Origin: an uncultured Rhodoferax sp.
GTDB taxonomy: Bacteria > Pseudomonadota > Gammaproteobacteria > Burkholderiales > Burkholderiaceae_C
Direction: 5' to 3'
Length of the DNA stretch: 64,000 nt
Assembly: GCF_946221635.1 (NCBI RefSeq)
Contig: NZ_CAMIHB010000010.1
Location: 62,001-126,000 of the forward strand
Made by a program: the position numbers and the translations under genes. Below the pieces are notes generated by a model that searched no databases, had not been told where the DNA came from, and saw only the letters and a program-made list of their open reading frames with translations. Positions 16,090 through 24,778 of the stretch are shown piece after piece (position 1 is the first letter of the stretch; each line of letters begins with the position of its first letter).

Positions 16090-16839
16090 ATGCTTCACTC
16101 CCTGCGTGCCTGGACTGCCATTCAGCGCAGCCCCAAGACCAATTTCCAACTGGGGGTGGCGCTGTGTTTCGTGGCCGGGGCCACCAACGCGGGGGGCTTC
16201 TTGGCGGTGGGGCAATACACATCGCACATGTCGGGCATGGTGTCGTCGGTGGCGGATTCGATGGTGCTGGGGCATTGGGGCCTGGTCGTTTCCGGTGCAG
16301 CGGCGGTGCTTTCATTTTTGTTGGGCGCGATGACGACCGCCTGGATGGTGAACTGGTGCCTGCGGCGCAACCTGCGCAGCGCCTATGGCCGCCCGCTCTT
16401 GCTGGAAGCCTTGCTGCTGCTGGTGTTTGGCATTTTTGGAACCGCGATTGACCGCTATGACTCGCCACTGGTGCCCACTACGGTGCTGGTGTTGTGCTAC
16501 ATCATGGGCTTGCAAAATGCGGTGATTACCAAGATTTCCCGGTCCGAGATTCGCACCACCCACATCACGGGGCTGATCACGGACCTGGGTATCGAGCTGG
16601 GTAAACTGACCTACGTCAACCGCCTCACCCGCGAGCAGTTGGTCAATGCCAACGTGCCGCGCATGCGATTGCTATTGGCCCTCGTCGGGGCCTTTTTTAT
16701 TGGTGGGGTGAGTGGCGCCCTGGGTTTCAAGACCTTTGGCTACATCTCCACCCTCCCGCTGTCCGCCCTGCTGGTGATGCTTGTCTGGTGGCCCGTCATG
16801 GACGATGCCCGCCAATGGATCCACAGCCGGAACTCCTGA
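16090..16839 (+). CDS. YoaK/DUF1275-family membrane protein
   Basis: This 249-residue protein has about six hydrophobic segments. It carries the DUF1275 hallmarks near the N-terminus (ALCFVAGATNAGGFLAVGQY, then TSHMSGMVSSVAD) and in the middle (GLQNAVITKISRSEIRTTHI, then TGLITDLG). It is an inner-membrane protein of unknown function. The start at 16090 places the first membrane segment correctly. It begins 19 bases after metG and its stop is three bases before nadB, so it may be co-transcribed with both. Confidence 0.85.
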   Translation: MLHSLRAWTAIQRSPKTNFQLGVALCFVAGATNAGGFLAVGQYTSHMSGMVSSVADSMVLGHWGLVVSGAAAVLSFLLGAMTTAWMVNWCLRRNLRSAYGRPLLLEALLLLVFGIFGTAIDRYDSPLVPTTVLVLCYIMGLQNAVITKISRSEIRTTHITGLITDLGIELGKLTYVNRLTREQLVNANVPRMRLLLALVGAFFIGGVSGALGFKTFGYISTLPLSALLVMLVWWPVMDDARQWIHSRNS

Positions 16840-16842
16840 TTG

Positions 16843-18471
16843 ATGTCTCTTTTCATGCCCGACCGTAACACCCGCGCATCGCTATCGTTTGACGTACTCA
16901 TCGTGGGCAGCGGCTTGGCCGGTCTGAGCGCCGCGCTGCTGCTTGCCCCCTCGCACAAGGTCGCCATCCTCACCAAGCGTGCCGTGCGCGAAGGCTCCAG
17001 CGGCTGGGCCCAGGGCGGCATTGCCGCCGTGTGGGACAAGGACGACAGCTTTGCCGCCCATGTGGACGACACCCTGGTGGCCGGTGCCGGCCTGTGCGAT
17101 CTGGCGGCCACGCAGTTCGTGGTGGAGAACGCGCCCCAGTCCATCGCCTGGCTACAGAAACTGGGCGTCCCCTTCTCTGAAGAGGCCGGCCATGCCGGGC
17201 AGCTGCACCTCACGCGTGAAGGCGGCCACAGCGCACGGCGCATCGTGCACGTCACCGACGCCACCGGCGCCGCCGTGCAGCGCACCCTGATCGAACAGGT
17301 CAAGGCCAGCCCCAACATCACGCTGTTTGAGCACCACACGCTGGTGGACCTGATCACGACCGCCAAGCTGGGCCAACCGGGCAGCAACCGCTGCGTGGGC
17401 CTGTACGCGCTGGACGACGAAACCGACCAGGTGCTCACCTTCCAGGCGCCCCACACCATCCTGGCCACGGGCGGCGCGGGCAAGGTCTACCTCTACACCA
17501 CCAACCCCGACACCGCCACCGGCGACGGCATTGCTGCGGCCTGGCGCGCGGGCTGCCACGTGCAGAACATGGAGTTCATCCAGTTCCACCCCACCTGCCT
17601 GTACCACCCGCACGCCAAGAGCTTCCTGATCAGCGAAGCGGTACGCGGCGAGGGCGGACGCCTGCTGCTGCCCGACGGCACCCGCTTCATGCCCGCGCAC
17701 GACCCGCGCGCCGAACTGGCACCGCGTGACGTGGTGGCGCGCGCCATCGACTTCGAGATGAAGAAGGGCGGCTTTGATTGCGTGTACCTGGACATCTCGC
17801 ACCAACCGCTGGCCTTCATCCAGGAACACTTCCCCAACATCTACGCGCGTTGCCTGGAGCTGGGCATCGACATGTCCAAGCAACCCATCCCCGTGGTGCC
17901 CGCCGCCCACTACACCTGCGGTGGCGTGGTCACCGACCTGTCCGCCCGCACCCATGTGGCCGGTCTCTACGCCGTGGGCGAAACCGCCTGCACCGGCCTG
18001 CATGGCGCCAATCGTTTAGCGTCAAACTCGCTGGTGGAGTGCATGGTATTTGCGCGAGCAGCTACTGATTTAATAGCAGAGCAACTGAGTTCCAGGAAAG
18101 CGCTACAGCCCCAGGCCCTCCCCGCCTGGGACGACAGCCGGGTGACCGATGCCGACGAATCGGTGGTCATCTCGCACAACTGGGACGAACTGCGCCGCTT
18201 CATGTGGGACTACGTGGGCATTGTGCGCACCAACAAGCGTCTGGAGCGCGCGGCACACCGCATCGCCCTGCTGCAGGGTGAGATCCAGGAGTTCTACGCC
18301 CACTTCCACGTGACGCGCGACCTGCTGGAGCTGCGCAACCTGGTACAGGTGGCCGACTTGATCGTGCGCAGCGCCCAGGCCCGCCACGAAAGCCGGGGCC
18401 TGCACTACAGCCGCGACTACCCCACACTGCAGGACCAGGCGGTACCCACCACGCTGGTTCCCACCCCCTGA
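16843..18471 (+). CDS. nadB: L-aspartate oxidase
   Basis: This 542-residue flavoprotein oxidises L-aspartate to iminoaspartate, the first step of de novo NAD synthesis. The iminoaspartate is the substrate of NadA, encoded at 29634. The FAD dinucleotide fold is at the N-terminus (VLIVGSGLAGLSAAL). SSGWAQGGIAAV, the HTREGGHS-like segment LTREGGHSARRIVH and HYTCGGVVTD are characteristic. ATG at 16843 is preferred, but 16855 (MPDRNTRAS) is equally plausible. Residues about 403-413, before the C-terminal helical domain, coincide with a family A repeat, so this linker is unusual. Confidence 0.96.
   Translation: MSLFMPDRNTRASLSFDVLIVGSGLAGLSAALLLAPSHKVAILTKRAVREGSSGWAQGGIAAVWDKDDSFAAHVDDTLVAGAGLCDLAATQFVVENAPQSIAWLQKLGVPFSEEAGHAGQLHLTREGGHSARRIVHVTDATGAAVQRTLIEQVKASPNITLFEHHTLVDLITTAKLGQPGSNRCVGLYALDDETDQVLTFQAPHTILATGGAGKVYLYTTNPDTATGDGIAAAWRAGCHVQNMEFIQFHPTCLYHPHAKSFLISEAVRGEGGRLLLPDGTRFMPAHDPRAELAPRDVVARAIDFEMKKGGFDCVYLDISHQPLAFIQEHFPNIYARCLELGIDMSKQPIPVVPAAHYTCGGVVTDLSARTHVAGLYAVGETACTGLHGANRLASNSLVECMVFARAATDLIAEQLSSRKALQPQALPAWDDSRVTDADESVVISHNWDELRRFMWDYVGIVRTNKRLERAAHRIALLQGEIQEFYAHFHVTRDLLELRNLVQVADLIVRSAQARHESRGLHYSRDYPTLQDQAVPTTLVPTP
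18051..18080 (-). repeat. Interspersed repeat, family A, in frame inside nadB
   Basis: The plus-strand sequence TGCGCGAGCAGCTACTGATT and TAATAGCAGA matches the copy upstream of scpA (31939-31968) at about 26 of 30 positions. It encodes ARAATDLIAE, at the end of the NadB flavin domain. Only the 5' half of the unit is recognisable. The conserved start ARA of the peptide means part of the match may pre-date any insertion. Confidence 0.55.
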
Positions 18472-18478
18472 ACGGCTG

Positions 18479-19720
18479 TCACTGGTACACCGCGTCCGCC
18501 CAGACGATGGCCTCCATGTGGGCCACATTGATCTCGCGGTAGGACAGGTCCAGACGCTGGGCGGCCTGGGCAAAGACCTCGGCATCTTCCAGTTCGCAGG
18601 CAATCGCCATGGCCAGCAGGTCCATGTACTTGCCGCTGCCCTGCAGCAGGGCCTCGGTGATAGCCCCGTCCAGGCCCAGCATGGACAGCGCCTCGGCCAG
18701 CGTACAGCCCAGCATGCGGTCCAGCAGGGAGAACAAGCCGATGAGGAAAGCCTCCTCCTGCTCCTCCGGCGACAGGCGGCCCGCGCTCAACAGCTCCATC
18801 ATCTTGGCGCGCACCACCGCCATGTTGCCCGCCAGCGTGGGCTTGCCGTCCACGCCCGCCGTCATCAGCATGGCGGCCCAACGCTGCAGTCGGTCATTGC
18901 CCAGCAGCATGACCGCCTGGCGGATAGAGGTGATCTTGGTGCGCAGGCCCAGGCCGGCGGAGTTGATGAGGCGCAGCAGGTTGTAGCCCATCGCAGCGTC
19001 GTGCTTGATGGCCTGCTCGATCTCGTCCACATCGGCCTCGCTGCGCAGCTTGGCGAACAGGTTGGCGGCGCTGGCCTGGCTGGGGCTGACCGCCTGGGTT
19101 TTGAGCACTTCCGGCCGCGAGAACCAGAAGCCCTGGAAGAAGTGGAAGCCCACGCTTTTGAACACCTCGAACTGGGCTGCACTCTCCACCTTCTCGGCCA
19201 CGGCAATGGCACTGGTCCGCGTATGGATGGCGTCCACCAGGGGCTTGAGCTTGACCGGGTCGATGGCACGCACGTCCACCTTCACAAAATCGGCAATGCC
19301 CTGCCAGGACTTGTAGATGGGTGCCACCACCGTATGGTTGAACGCGAGGCGAAAACCGCGCTTGCGCAAGGCCACCAGCTTGAGGCGCGACTCCTCGATG
19401 CCTGCCGGGTTGTGGCCGGGGAAGTGGGGCACTTCGATGATGGTGCGCTGGGGCACCAGAAAATCCCAGTGCGCGCCGGTCAGGCTCTCGTGCGTGGCAT
19501 TGAGGAACAGGTCGGCCTGCCCCGTCACCAGCTTGCTGCCACTCTGCGCCACCACATGGAGCACCAGTGACACGTCGCTGGCCAGGGTGTGGTCGTGCGC
19601 GCCCTGGCTGCGGTTGAACAGCTCATAGCCCACGATGGACTTGTCCGCGTCCACGATGTGCTGGCGGGCGATGGAAAAACTGGAAGCCTCTGCGGCTTCG
19701 GTCTCATCAGACGGATGCAC
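18479..19720 (-). CDS. EAL-like/HDOD signalling protein
   Basis: This 413-residue protein has a degenerate EAL-type domain (about residues 15-205) followed by an HDOD domain (about 205-400, with AAMGYNLLRLINSAGLG and RRQAV-type helices). The EAL signature is replaced by GYELFNRS, and the metal-binding acidic set of active phosphodiesterases is not evident. It is therefore probably a cyclic-di-GMP-binding or purely scaffolding protein (YuxH/CdgJ-like). Such proteins often affect motility and attachment. It converges on nadB with a seven-base gap. The function is inferred only at family level. Confidence 0.85.
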   Translation of the reverse strand: MHPSDETEAAEASSFSIARQHIVDADKSIVGYELFNRSQGAHDHTLASDVSLVLHVVAQSGSKLVTGQADLFLNATHESLTGAHWDFLVPQRTIIEVPHFPGHNPAGIEESRLKLVALRKRGFRLAFNHTVVAPIYKSWQGIADFVKVDVRAIDPVKLKPLVDAIHTRTSAIAVAEKVESAAQFEVFKSVGFHFFQGFWFSRPEVLKTQAVSPSQASAANLFAKLRSEADVDEIEQAIKHDAAMGYNLLRLINSAGLGLRTKITSIRQAVMLLGNDRLQRWAAMLMTAGVDGKPTLAGNMAVVRAKMMELLSAGRLSPEEQEEAFLIGLFSLLDRMLGCTLAEALSMLGLDGAITEALLQGSGKYMDLLAMAIACELEDAEVFAQAAQRLDLSYREINVAHMEAIVWADAVYQ

Positions 19721-19770
19721 GGCAAACCTTTCTGCAGTCCGGTGCTATGCGCGCACCGCCTCCCTGCCCC

Positions 19771-20955
19771 TCAATGATGCCTCAAGGGCAGGCCCTGCGC
19801 CCAGGCCTGGGCCATGCCTTGGGCCATGGCGGCATAGTCCGTGGCGCGTGCCATCTCGTTACGCCGGGGCACCCCCTGCGCGGGAGTGTGGAAGATGCCC
19901 TGGGCCAGATGCCGCCCGGCCTGCACGATGCCATAGGCCTTGGGCTGGCGCTGCTGCACAAAATGGGCCCATGCCGCCGGCACGTCGCTGCCATGCGCCT
20001 GCACACACCGGGCCAGGTGCCAGGCGTCTTCCAGCGCCTGGCAGGCCCCCTGCCCCGACGTCGGCAAAGGCGCGTGGGCGGCATCGCCCAGCAGCAACAC
20101 ATTGGCGCGCTGCCAGTCGCCCTGGGGGGCGTGGTCATGCAGGAAGATCTGGTGGATGCCGGTGTCCGGGGTTCCCTGCAGCGCCGCCTGCACCGGCGCG
20201 GGCCAGTGGGCAAAGCGCGCCTGCAGCTCTGCCCGGTAGCGCGCCGGCTCGGCCACACCCAGCGGCAGGGCGGCGCCACCGGCCCAGTAGGCGCGCCGTG
20301 CGCTCAGGGCCACCACGCCAAAGCGCTCGCCCGTGCCCCAGTAGTCCGACACCATGCCCGGCGTGAACACGGGGCCCGGCGTCTCGCAGACACCAATCCA
20401 GTTCCCAAACCCCTGATACTGCGGCTGCGCCTGCGCTGCGCCCAACACAAAAGCCCGGCTGACGGACTGCATGCGGCCCTCTGCGCCCAAGACCCAGTCG
20501 GGTTGCACCGTGTCCCCGCCCTCGAACACCAGGCGGGTGGCGCCGGGCCCTTCGGAGGCCAGCGCCTCCAGCGCGCGCAGGCGCTGCCCATAGCGCAGTT
20601 GCACGCCCAGGGCCAGCGCCCGGTCGCGCAGGGCGTCCATCAGGTCGTGGCGCAGCACGGCCAGGCTGGGGTAGCCCAGTGCCGCATCGATCTGCCGCAC
20701 ATCGATACTGCCCAGCAGCTCGCCGCTGTCCGTCAGGCGCTGCATGGTGTGCACCGGCGTAGACCGCGACCGCAGATGCGGCCAGACGCCCAGGGCTTCC
20801 AGCACAAAGCTGGCGTTCGGCCAGCTCACGATGCCGGCCCCCAGGCTGCGCACGGTGGGCGCGCGCTCGTACACGGTGACGTGGTGACCCGCCTGCTGCA
20901 GCGCAATGGCTGCGCTCAGGCCGGCCACGCCGCCGCCCACGGCCGCGAAATTCAT
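19771..20955 (-). CDS. FAD-dependent aromatic monooxygenase
   Basis: This 394-residue class A flavoprotein monooxygenase (UbiH/salicylate hydroxylase fold) has the N-terminal FAD site AAVGGGVAGLSAAIALQQAG and the second FAD motif LLGDAAHAPLPTSGQGACQA (about residues 285-305). Family members hydroxylate aromatic rings or N-heterocycles using NAD(P)H and oxygen. Its start overlaps the glutathione transferase stop as ATGA, so the two form an operon. A role in handling an aromatic or electrophilic compound is inferred. The substrate is unknown. Confidence 0.85.
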   Translation of the reverse strand: MNFAAVGGGVAGLSAAIALQQAGHHVTVYERAPTVRSLGAGIVSWPNASFVLEALGVWPHLRSRSTPVHTMQRLTDSGELLGSIDVRQIDAALGYPSLAVLRHDLMDALRDRALALGVQLRYGQRLRALEALASEGPGATRLVFEGGDTVQPDWVLGAEGRMQSVSRAFVLGAAQAQPQYQGFGNWIGVCETPGPVFTPGMVSDYWGTGERFGVVALSARRAYWAGGAALPLGVAEPARYRAELQARFAHWPAPVQAALQGTPDTGIHQIFLHDHAPQGDWQRANVLLLGDAAHAPLPTSGQGACQALEDAWHLARCVQAHGSDVPAAWAHFVQQRQPKAYGIVQAGRHLAQGIFHTPAQGVPRRNEMARATDYAAMAQGMAQAWAQGLPLRHH

Positions 20956-21656
20956 GCGGCAGCAGGAATCGTCAGGCCCTTGGCCACGGCCGGGCGCGCC
21001 AGGAAGGCGTTGAGCGCGCGCGCCACATTGGGGAAGTCGGCAAAGCCCACCAGATCGCCCGCGCCGTAGAACCCCACCAGATTGCGCACCCAGGGGAAGA
21101 TGGCGATATCGGCAATGGTGTAGGTCTCGCCCATGACCCAGTCGCGCCCGGCCAAGCGTTGCTCCAGTACGGCCAGCAGGCGTTTGCTTTCGGCGATGTA
21201 GCGGTCGCGCGGGCGCTTGTCCTCAAAGTCCTTGCCGGCGAACTTGTGGAAGAAACCGAGCTGGCCAAACATGGGGCCAATGCCGCCCATCTGGAACATC
21301 AGCCACTGGATGGTCTCGTAGCGGCCGGCCGCGTCCTGCGGGATCAACTGGCCGGTTTTCTCGGCCAGGTAGATCAGGATGGCGCCGGACTCGAACAGCG
21401 GCAGCGGCTGACCGCCGGGGCCATGGGGATCGATGATGGCCGGGATCTTGTTGTTGGGGTTGAGCGAGAGGAACTCCGGCGTGAGCTGGTCGTTGGTCTG
21501 GAAGCTCACCAAGTGCGCCTCGTAGGGCAGGCCCAACTCCTCCAGCGCGATGCTGACCTTGACGCCATTGGGCGTGGGCAGGGAGTAGAGCTGCAGGCGC
21601 TCAGGGTGCTGGGCGGGCCATTTGGCGGTGATGGGGAACTTCGACAGATCGGTCAT
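20952..21656 (-). CDS. Glutathione S-transferase, YfcG/YghU (Nu) class
   Basis: This 234-residue protein has a thioredoxin-like N-domain with the TPNG motif (LYSLPTPNGVKVSIALEELG) typical of Nu-class enzymes, which use two glutathiones in disulfide-bond reduction. A helical C-domain follows (WVRNLVGFYGAGDL). I chose ATG at 21656 (MTDLSKFP), with AAAAGGACG upstream. A 14-residue extension is possible but unsupported. It is the first gene of a two-gene operon with the flavin monooxygenase. Confidence 0.9.
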   Translation of the reverse strand: MTDLSKFPITAKWPAQHPERLQLYSLPTPNGVKVSIALEELGLPYEAHLVSFQTNDQLTPEFLSLNPNNKIPAIIDPHGPGGQPLPLFESGAILIYLAEKTGQLIPQDAAGRYETIQWLMFQMGGIGPMFGQLGFFHKFAGKDFEDKRPRDRYIAESKRLLAVLEQRLAGRDWVMGETYTIADIAIFPWVRNLVGFYGAGDLVGFADFPNVARALNAFLARPAVAKGLTIPAAA

Positions 21657-21670
21657 TGCACGTCCTTTTT

Positions 21671-21726
21671 GCTCTGGTTTTGATAGCTGCTCACGCACTG
21701 GCCACGGGGGCCAGGGTCTTTTTCAA
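21671..21726 (+). repeat. Interspersed repeat, family A (intergenic copy)
   Basis: GCTCTGGTTTTGATAGCTGC is followed by TCACGCACTGGCCACGGG and GGCCAGGG. It is one of the best preserved copies. It lies between the glutathione transferase start and the chrB promoter and encodes nothing. Confidence 0.75.
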
Positions 21727-21812
21727 TGCCCATGGTAGCGCGGGGGCTACGCCCTTGCAGACCGCCGGGAATTAGACAAGCCGTGCATCTGTCATGCAGA
21801 AGAAATTACATA

Positions 21813-21852
21813 TTTGTAGATGTCTCTACTAATTTGTTGTAAATTCTACAAA
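21813..21852. promoter_or_regulatory. chrB promoter with nested inverted repeats
   Basis: TTTGTAGA (21813-21820) is mirrored by TCTACAAA (21845-21852). Within and beside it lie GTAGA-N4-TCTAC (21816-21829) and TTGTA-N5-TACAA (21837-21851). The last arm runs into the A of the chrB start codon. ChrB proteins regulate their own chromate operons, so this is a likely operator. No Shine-Dalgarno sequence is visible ahead of the chrB ATG. Confidence 0.6.
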
Positions 21853-22787
21853 TGCTTTGGCTCAATCTCATCACCAGCCTGCCCACTGACACGGCCACCG
21901 TGCGCATGCGCGTGTGGCGCAGCCTCAAGGCCAGTGGCGTGGCCGTACTCAAGGACGGTGTCTACCTCTTGCCCGAGCGGCCGGATTGCCGGCGGGTGCT
22001 GGAGCAGGCCGCCCGCGAGGTACAGGAAGCCGGGGGCAGCGCCTATGTGCTGCAGGTGCAGGCGCCAGCCAACGCCGACTTCGTGCCCCTGTTTGACCGC
22101 AGCGCCGACCACGCCGCCCTGCTGGCTGAATTGGCGCCTGTGCAGACCCTGCTGGCTGCGGGCGATGTGGCCCAGGCCACGCGGCAATGCCGCAAGCTGC
22201 GCAAGGCGCAGGCACAGTTGGCGCAGACCGATTACTTTCCCGGCGAAGCCCGGCACCAGGTGGAGCGCGCCCTGGGCGACCTGGAAGCCGCCATCGCCCG
22301 CGCCAGCGCGCCCGACGAACCCCGCGCCAGCGGCAGCGCCATCACGCGGCGAGCCCCTGCCGACTACCAAGGCCGCACCTGGGCCACCCGGGCGCGCCCC
22401 TGGGTGGACCGGCTGGCCAGCGCCTGGCTGATTCGCCGCCACATCGACCCGCAGGCCCGCATCCTGTGGCTGGCCCAGCCGCAAGACTGCCCCGCCGACG
22501 CACTGGGCTTTGACTTTGATGGCGCCACCTTCAGCCACACCGAAGGCCGCGTCACCTTCGAGGTGCTGCTGGCCAGCTTTGGCCTGCAGACACCCGCCCT
22601 GGACCGGCTGGGCGCGCTGGTGCACTTCCTGGACGTGGGCGGGGTGCAAACCCCCGAGGCCCTGGGCGTGGAAAGCGTACTGGCCGGCCTGCGCGACACC
22701 CTGACCGACGACGACACCCTGCTGCACGCCGCCAGCACCGTGCTGGATGGACTGCTACACCACTTTGACACCGCGCCCCATGCCTGA
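21852..22787 (+). CDS. chrB: ChrB chromate-responsive regulator
   Basis: This 311-residue protein has a ChrB N-terminal domain (about residues 1-145) and a ChrB C-terminal domain (about 165-300: WVDRLASAWLIRRHIDPQA, then VHFLDVGG). ChrB acts as a chromate- or sulfate-sensing regulator of the chr operon in other proteobacteria. The N-terminal part resembles a PaaX-like winged helix (MLWLNLITSLPTDTATVRMR). The 3' end overlaps chrA by eight bases. Inverted repeats over the start suggest autoregulation. Confidence 0.9.
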   Translation: MLWLNLITSLPTDTATVRMRVWRSLKASGVAVLKDGVYLLPERPDCRRVLEQAAREVQEAGGSAYVLQVQAPANADFVPLFDRSADHAALLAELAPVQTLLAAGDVAQATRQCRKLRKAQAQLAQTDYFPGEARHQVERALGDLEAAIARASAPDEPRASGSAITRRAPADYQGRTWATRARPWVDRLASAWLIRRHIDPQARILWLAQPQDCPADALGFDFDGATFSHTEGRVTFEVLLASFGLQTPALDRLGALVHFLDVGGVQTPEALGVESVLAGLRDTLTDDDTLLHAASTVLDGLLHHFDTAPHA

Positions 22788-24126
22788 AACCACCGCTTCA
22801 TCCGCCCCCGTAGCACCCGTGTCGTTCTGGCAGGCTTTCGCCTTCTGGCTCAAGCTGGGCTTCATCAGCTTTGGCGGGCCGGCCGGGCAGATTGCCATCA
22901 TGCACACCGAGCTCGTGGAGCGCCGCCGCTGGATCTCGGAAAAGCGCTTTCTGCATGCGCTCAACTACTGCATGGTGCTGCCCGGCCCCGAGGCACAGCA
23001 GCTCGCCACCTACATCGGCTGGCTCATGCACCGCACCTGGGGCGGCGTGGTGGCGGGCGCGCTGTTCGTGCTGCCCTCGCTGTTCCTGCTCATCGGCCTG
23101 TCCTGGGTCTATGTCGCCTGGGGCGACGTGCCCTGGATCGCCGGCATCTTCTATGGCATCAAACCGGCGGTGACGGCCATCGTGCTGCAGGCGGCGCACC
23201 GCATTGGCGGGCGCGCCTTGAAGAACCGTGCGCTATGGGCCGTGGCGGCGGCCTCCTTCATCGCCATCTTTGCCTTCAATGTGCCCTTCCCGCTCATCGT
23301 GCTGGGTGCGGCCCTGCTGGGCTGGCTGGGTGGGCGCCATGCGCCGCAGTGGTTTCAGGGTGGCGGCGGCCACGGTGGCAGCAAGACGTCCTTCGGCCCC
23401 GCACTCATTGATGACGACACGCCCACGCCGGCGCATGCCCGCTTTGCCTGGTCGCGCCTGGCCCTGGTGTGCGGCGCGGGCCTGCTGCTGTGGGCCCTGC
23501 CCATGGGCGCGCTCACGCTGACCTGGGGATGGGAGCACTCCTACACGCAGATGGGCTGGTTCTTCACCAAGGCGGCGCTGCTCACCTTTGGCGGGGCCTA
23601 CGCCGTACTGCCCTATGTGTACCAGGGGGCCGTGGGCCATTACGGCTGGCTCACGCCCACGCAGATGGTGGACGGCCTGGCCCTGGGCGAGACCACGCCG
23701 GGGCCGCTCATCATGGTGGTGGCTTTTGTGGCCTTTGTGGGTGGCTATGCCAAGGCCCTGCTGGGGCCGGACGCACTGTTCCTGGCTGGCGCACTGGCCG
23801 CTGCGCTGGTGACCTGGTTCACCTTCCTACCCTCTTTCCTCTTCATCCTGGCCGGCGGGCCACTGGTGGAGACCACGCACAACGACCTGAAGTTCACCGC
23901 GCCACTCACGGCCATCACCGCCGCGGTGGTGGGGGTGATCCTCAACCTGGCCCTGTTCTTCGGCTACCACGTGCTGTGGCCGCAGGGTTTTGCAGGCGCC
24001 TTCGATGCGGTCGCCGCCCTCATCGCCATCGCCGCGGCCATCGCCCTGTTCCGCTACAAGCGCAATGTGATCCACGTGATTGCGGCCTGCGCGCTGGCGG
24101 GCTGGCTGGTCTCACTCATTCACTAG
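22780..24126 (+). CDS. chrA: Chromate efflux transporter
   Basis: This 448-residue inner-membrane protein of the long-chain CHR family has two homologous halves. Each starts with the family pattern: LGFISFGGPAGQIAIMHTEL in the first, KAALLTFGGAYAVLPYVYQG in the second. A hydrophilic loop (about residues 190-225) separates them. It expels chromate, driven by the membrane potential. ATG at 22780 is preferred over an upstream in-frame ATG because it gives the usual N-terminus and overlaps chrB (ATGCCTGA). It is the middle gene of chrB-chrA-rhodanese. Confidence 0.93.
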   Translation: MPETTASSAPVAPVSFWQAFAFWLKLGFISFGGPAGQIAIMHTELVERRRWISEKRFLHALNYCMVLPGPEAQQLATYIGWLMHRTWGGVVAGALFVLPSLFLLIGLSWVYVAWGDVPWIAGIFYGIKPAVTAIVLQAAHRIGGRALKNRALWAVAAASFIAIFAFNVPFPLIVLGAALLGWLGGRHAPQWFQGGGGHGGSKTSFGPALIDDDTPTPAHARFAWSRLALVCGAGLLLWALPMGALTLTWGWEHSYTQMGWFFTKAALLTFGGAYAVLPYVYQGAVGHYGWLTPTQMVDGLALGETTPGPLIMVVAFVAFVGGYAKALLGPDALFLAGALAAALVTWFTFLPSFLFILAGGPLVETTHNDLKFTAPLTAITAAVVGVILNLALFFGYHVLWPQGFAGAFDAVAALIAIAAAIALFRYKRNVIHVIAACALAGWLVSLIH

Positions 24127-24137
24127 GAGGAATTCCC

Positions 24138-24461
24138 ATGGACGCCATCACCACCAACGAACTGGCCCGCCTGCAAACCCAGGGGCAGGCCTTCACACTG
24201 CTTGATGTACGGCGCGACAGCGCACGCCAACGCGACGGCACGCAAATCGCGCATGCACAGTGGTGCAACCCGGCCCTGTGGCTGGACTGGAAGGACACGG
24301 TGCCCAAGGACAAGCCCGTGGTGCTGTACTGCGCCCACGGGCATGAGATCGGCCAGGGCCTGACCACGGTGCTGCGCGTCATGGGGCTGGATGCACGCTA
24401 CCTGGAGGGTGGCATCGCCGCCTGGCAGGCGGCAGGGCTGGCCACGGAGCCCGCAGCCTGA
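24138..24461 (+). CDS. Single-domain rhodanese-like sulfurtransferase
   Basis: This 107-residue rhodanese homology domain has the active-site loop VVLYCAHGHEIGQ (Cys at about residue 62). It starts 11 bases after chrA behind a strong AGGAGGAATTCCC site. Such proteins carry persulfide sulfur or sense redox state. Its place in the chromate operon suggests a role in sulfur or redox repair under chromate stress. This is an inference. Confidence 0.88.
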   Translation: MDAITTNELARLQTQGQAFTLLDVRRDSARQRDGTQIAHAQWCNPALWLDWKDTVPKDKPVVLYCAHGHEIGQGLTTVLRVMGLDARYLEGGIAAWQAAGLATEPAA

Positions 24462-24778
24462 AGCTGACGACCTGGATCCTCCCATCCCTGGTCAAGGGGC
24501 CGAACGCATCAAGGGATAACCCCAATTCACAGTCAAGAATCAAAAGCTGGGCAAATTTGAAAATAATTTGCTACGCTTTTCATAGCAACCTGCGCAGCGT
24601 TCTAGCGCACCACCACCACAACTTGCATTCAGCTTGCGTGCCCGACACGGAAGCTGTGCTGTGCGCTGCGGCCTTCTGAAACGAAGTTGTCACGAAATGT
24701 AGCAACCATTCCTGCCGGCACGCTTCCTCCCTCACCGCTTGCGCAAGCAAGTTCACAGCGCCACAAGCGCCCACTGCA
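24462..24778. other. 317-base intergenic region upstream of the chemosensory-like operon
   Basis: No convincing gene is present. At 24567-24610 there is a degenerate family A repeat (TTTGCTACGCTTTTCATAGC, then AACCTGCGCAGCG). A 12-base perfect palindrome, GCTTGCGCAAGC, lies at 24737-24748, about 30 bases before the operon start. No Shine-Dalgarno sequence precedes the ATG at 24779. I could not fix a promoter with confidence. Confidence 0.5.

Noticed and set aside
13560..16091. A long minus-strand frame covering metG.
   Set aside because: metG on the plus strand has every expected motif. The antisense frame has none and starts inside another gene.
24737..24748. GCTTGCGCAAGC palindrome as an operator for the chemosensory-like operon.
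   Set aside because: Self-complementary 12-mers are rare, but there is only one copy and no regulator gene nearby. It is recorded in the intergenic entry but not claimed as an operator.
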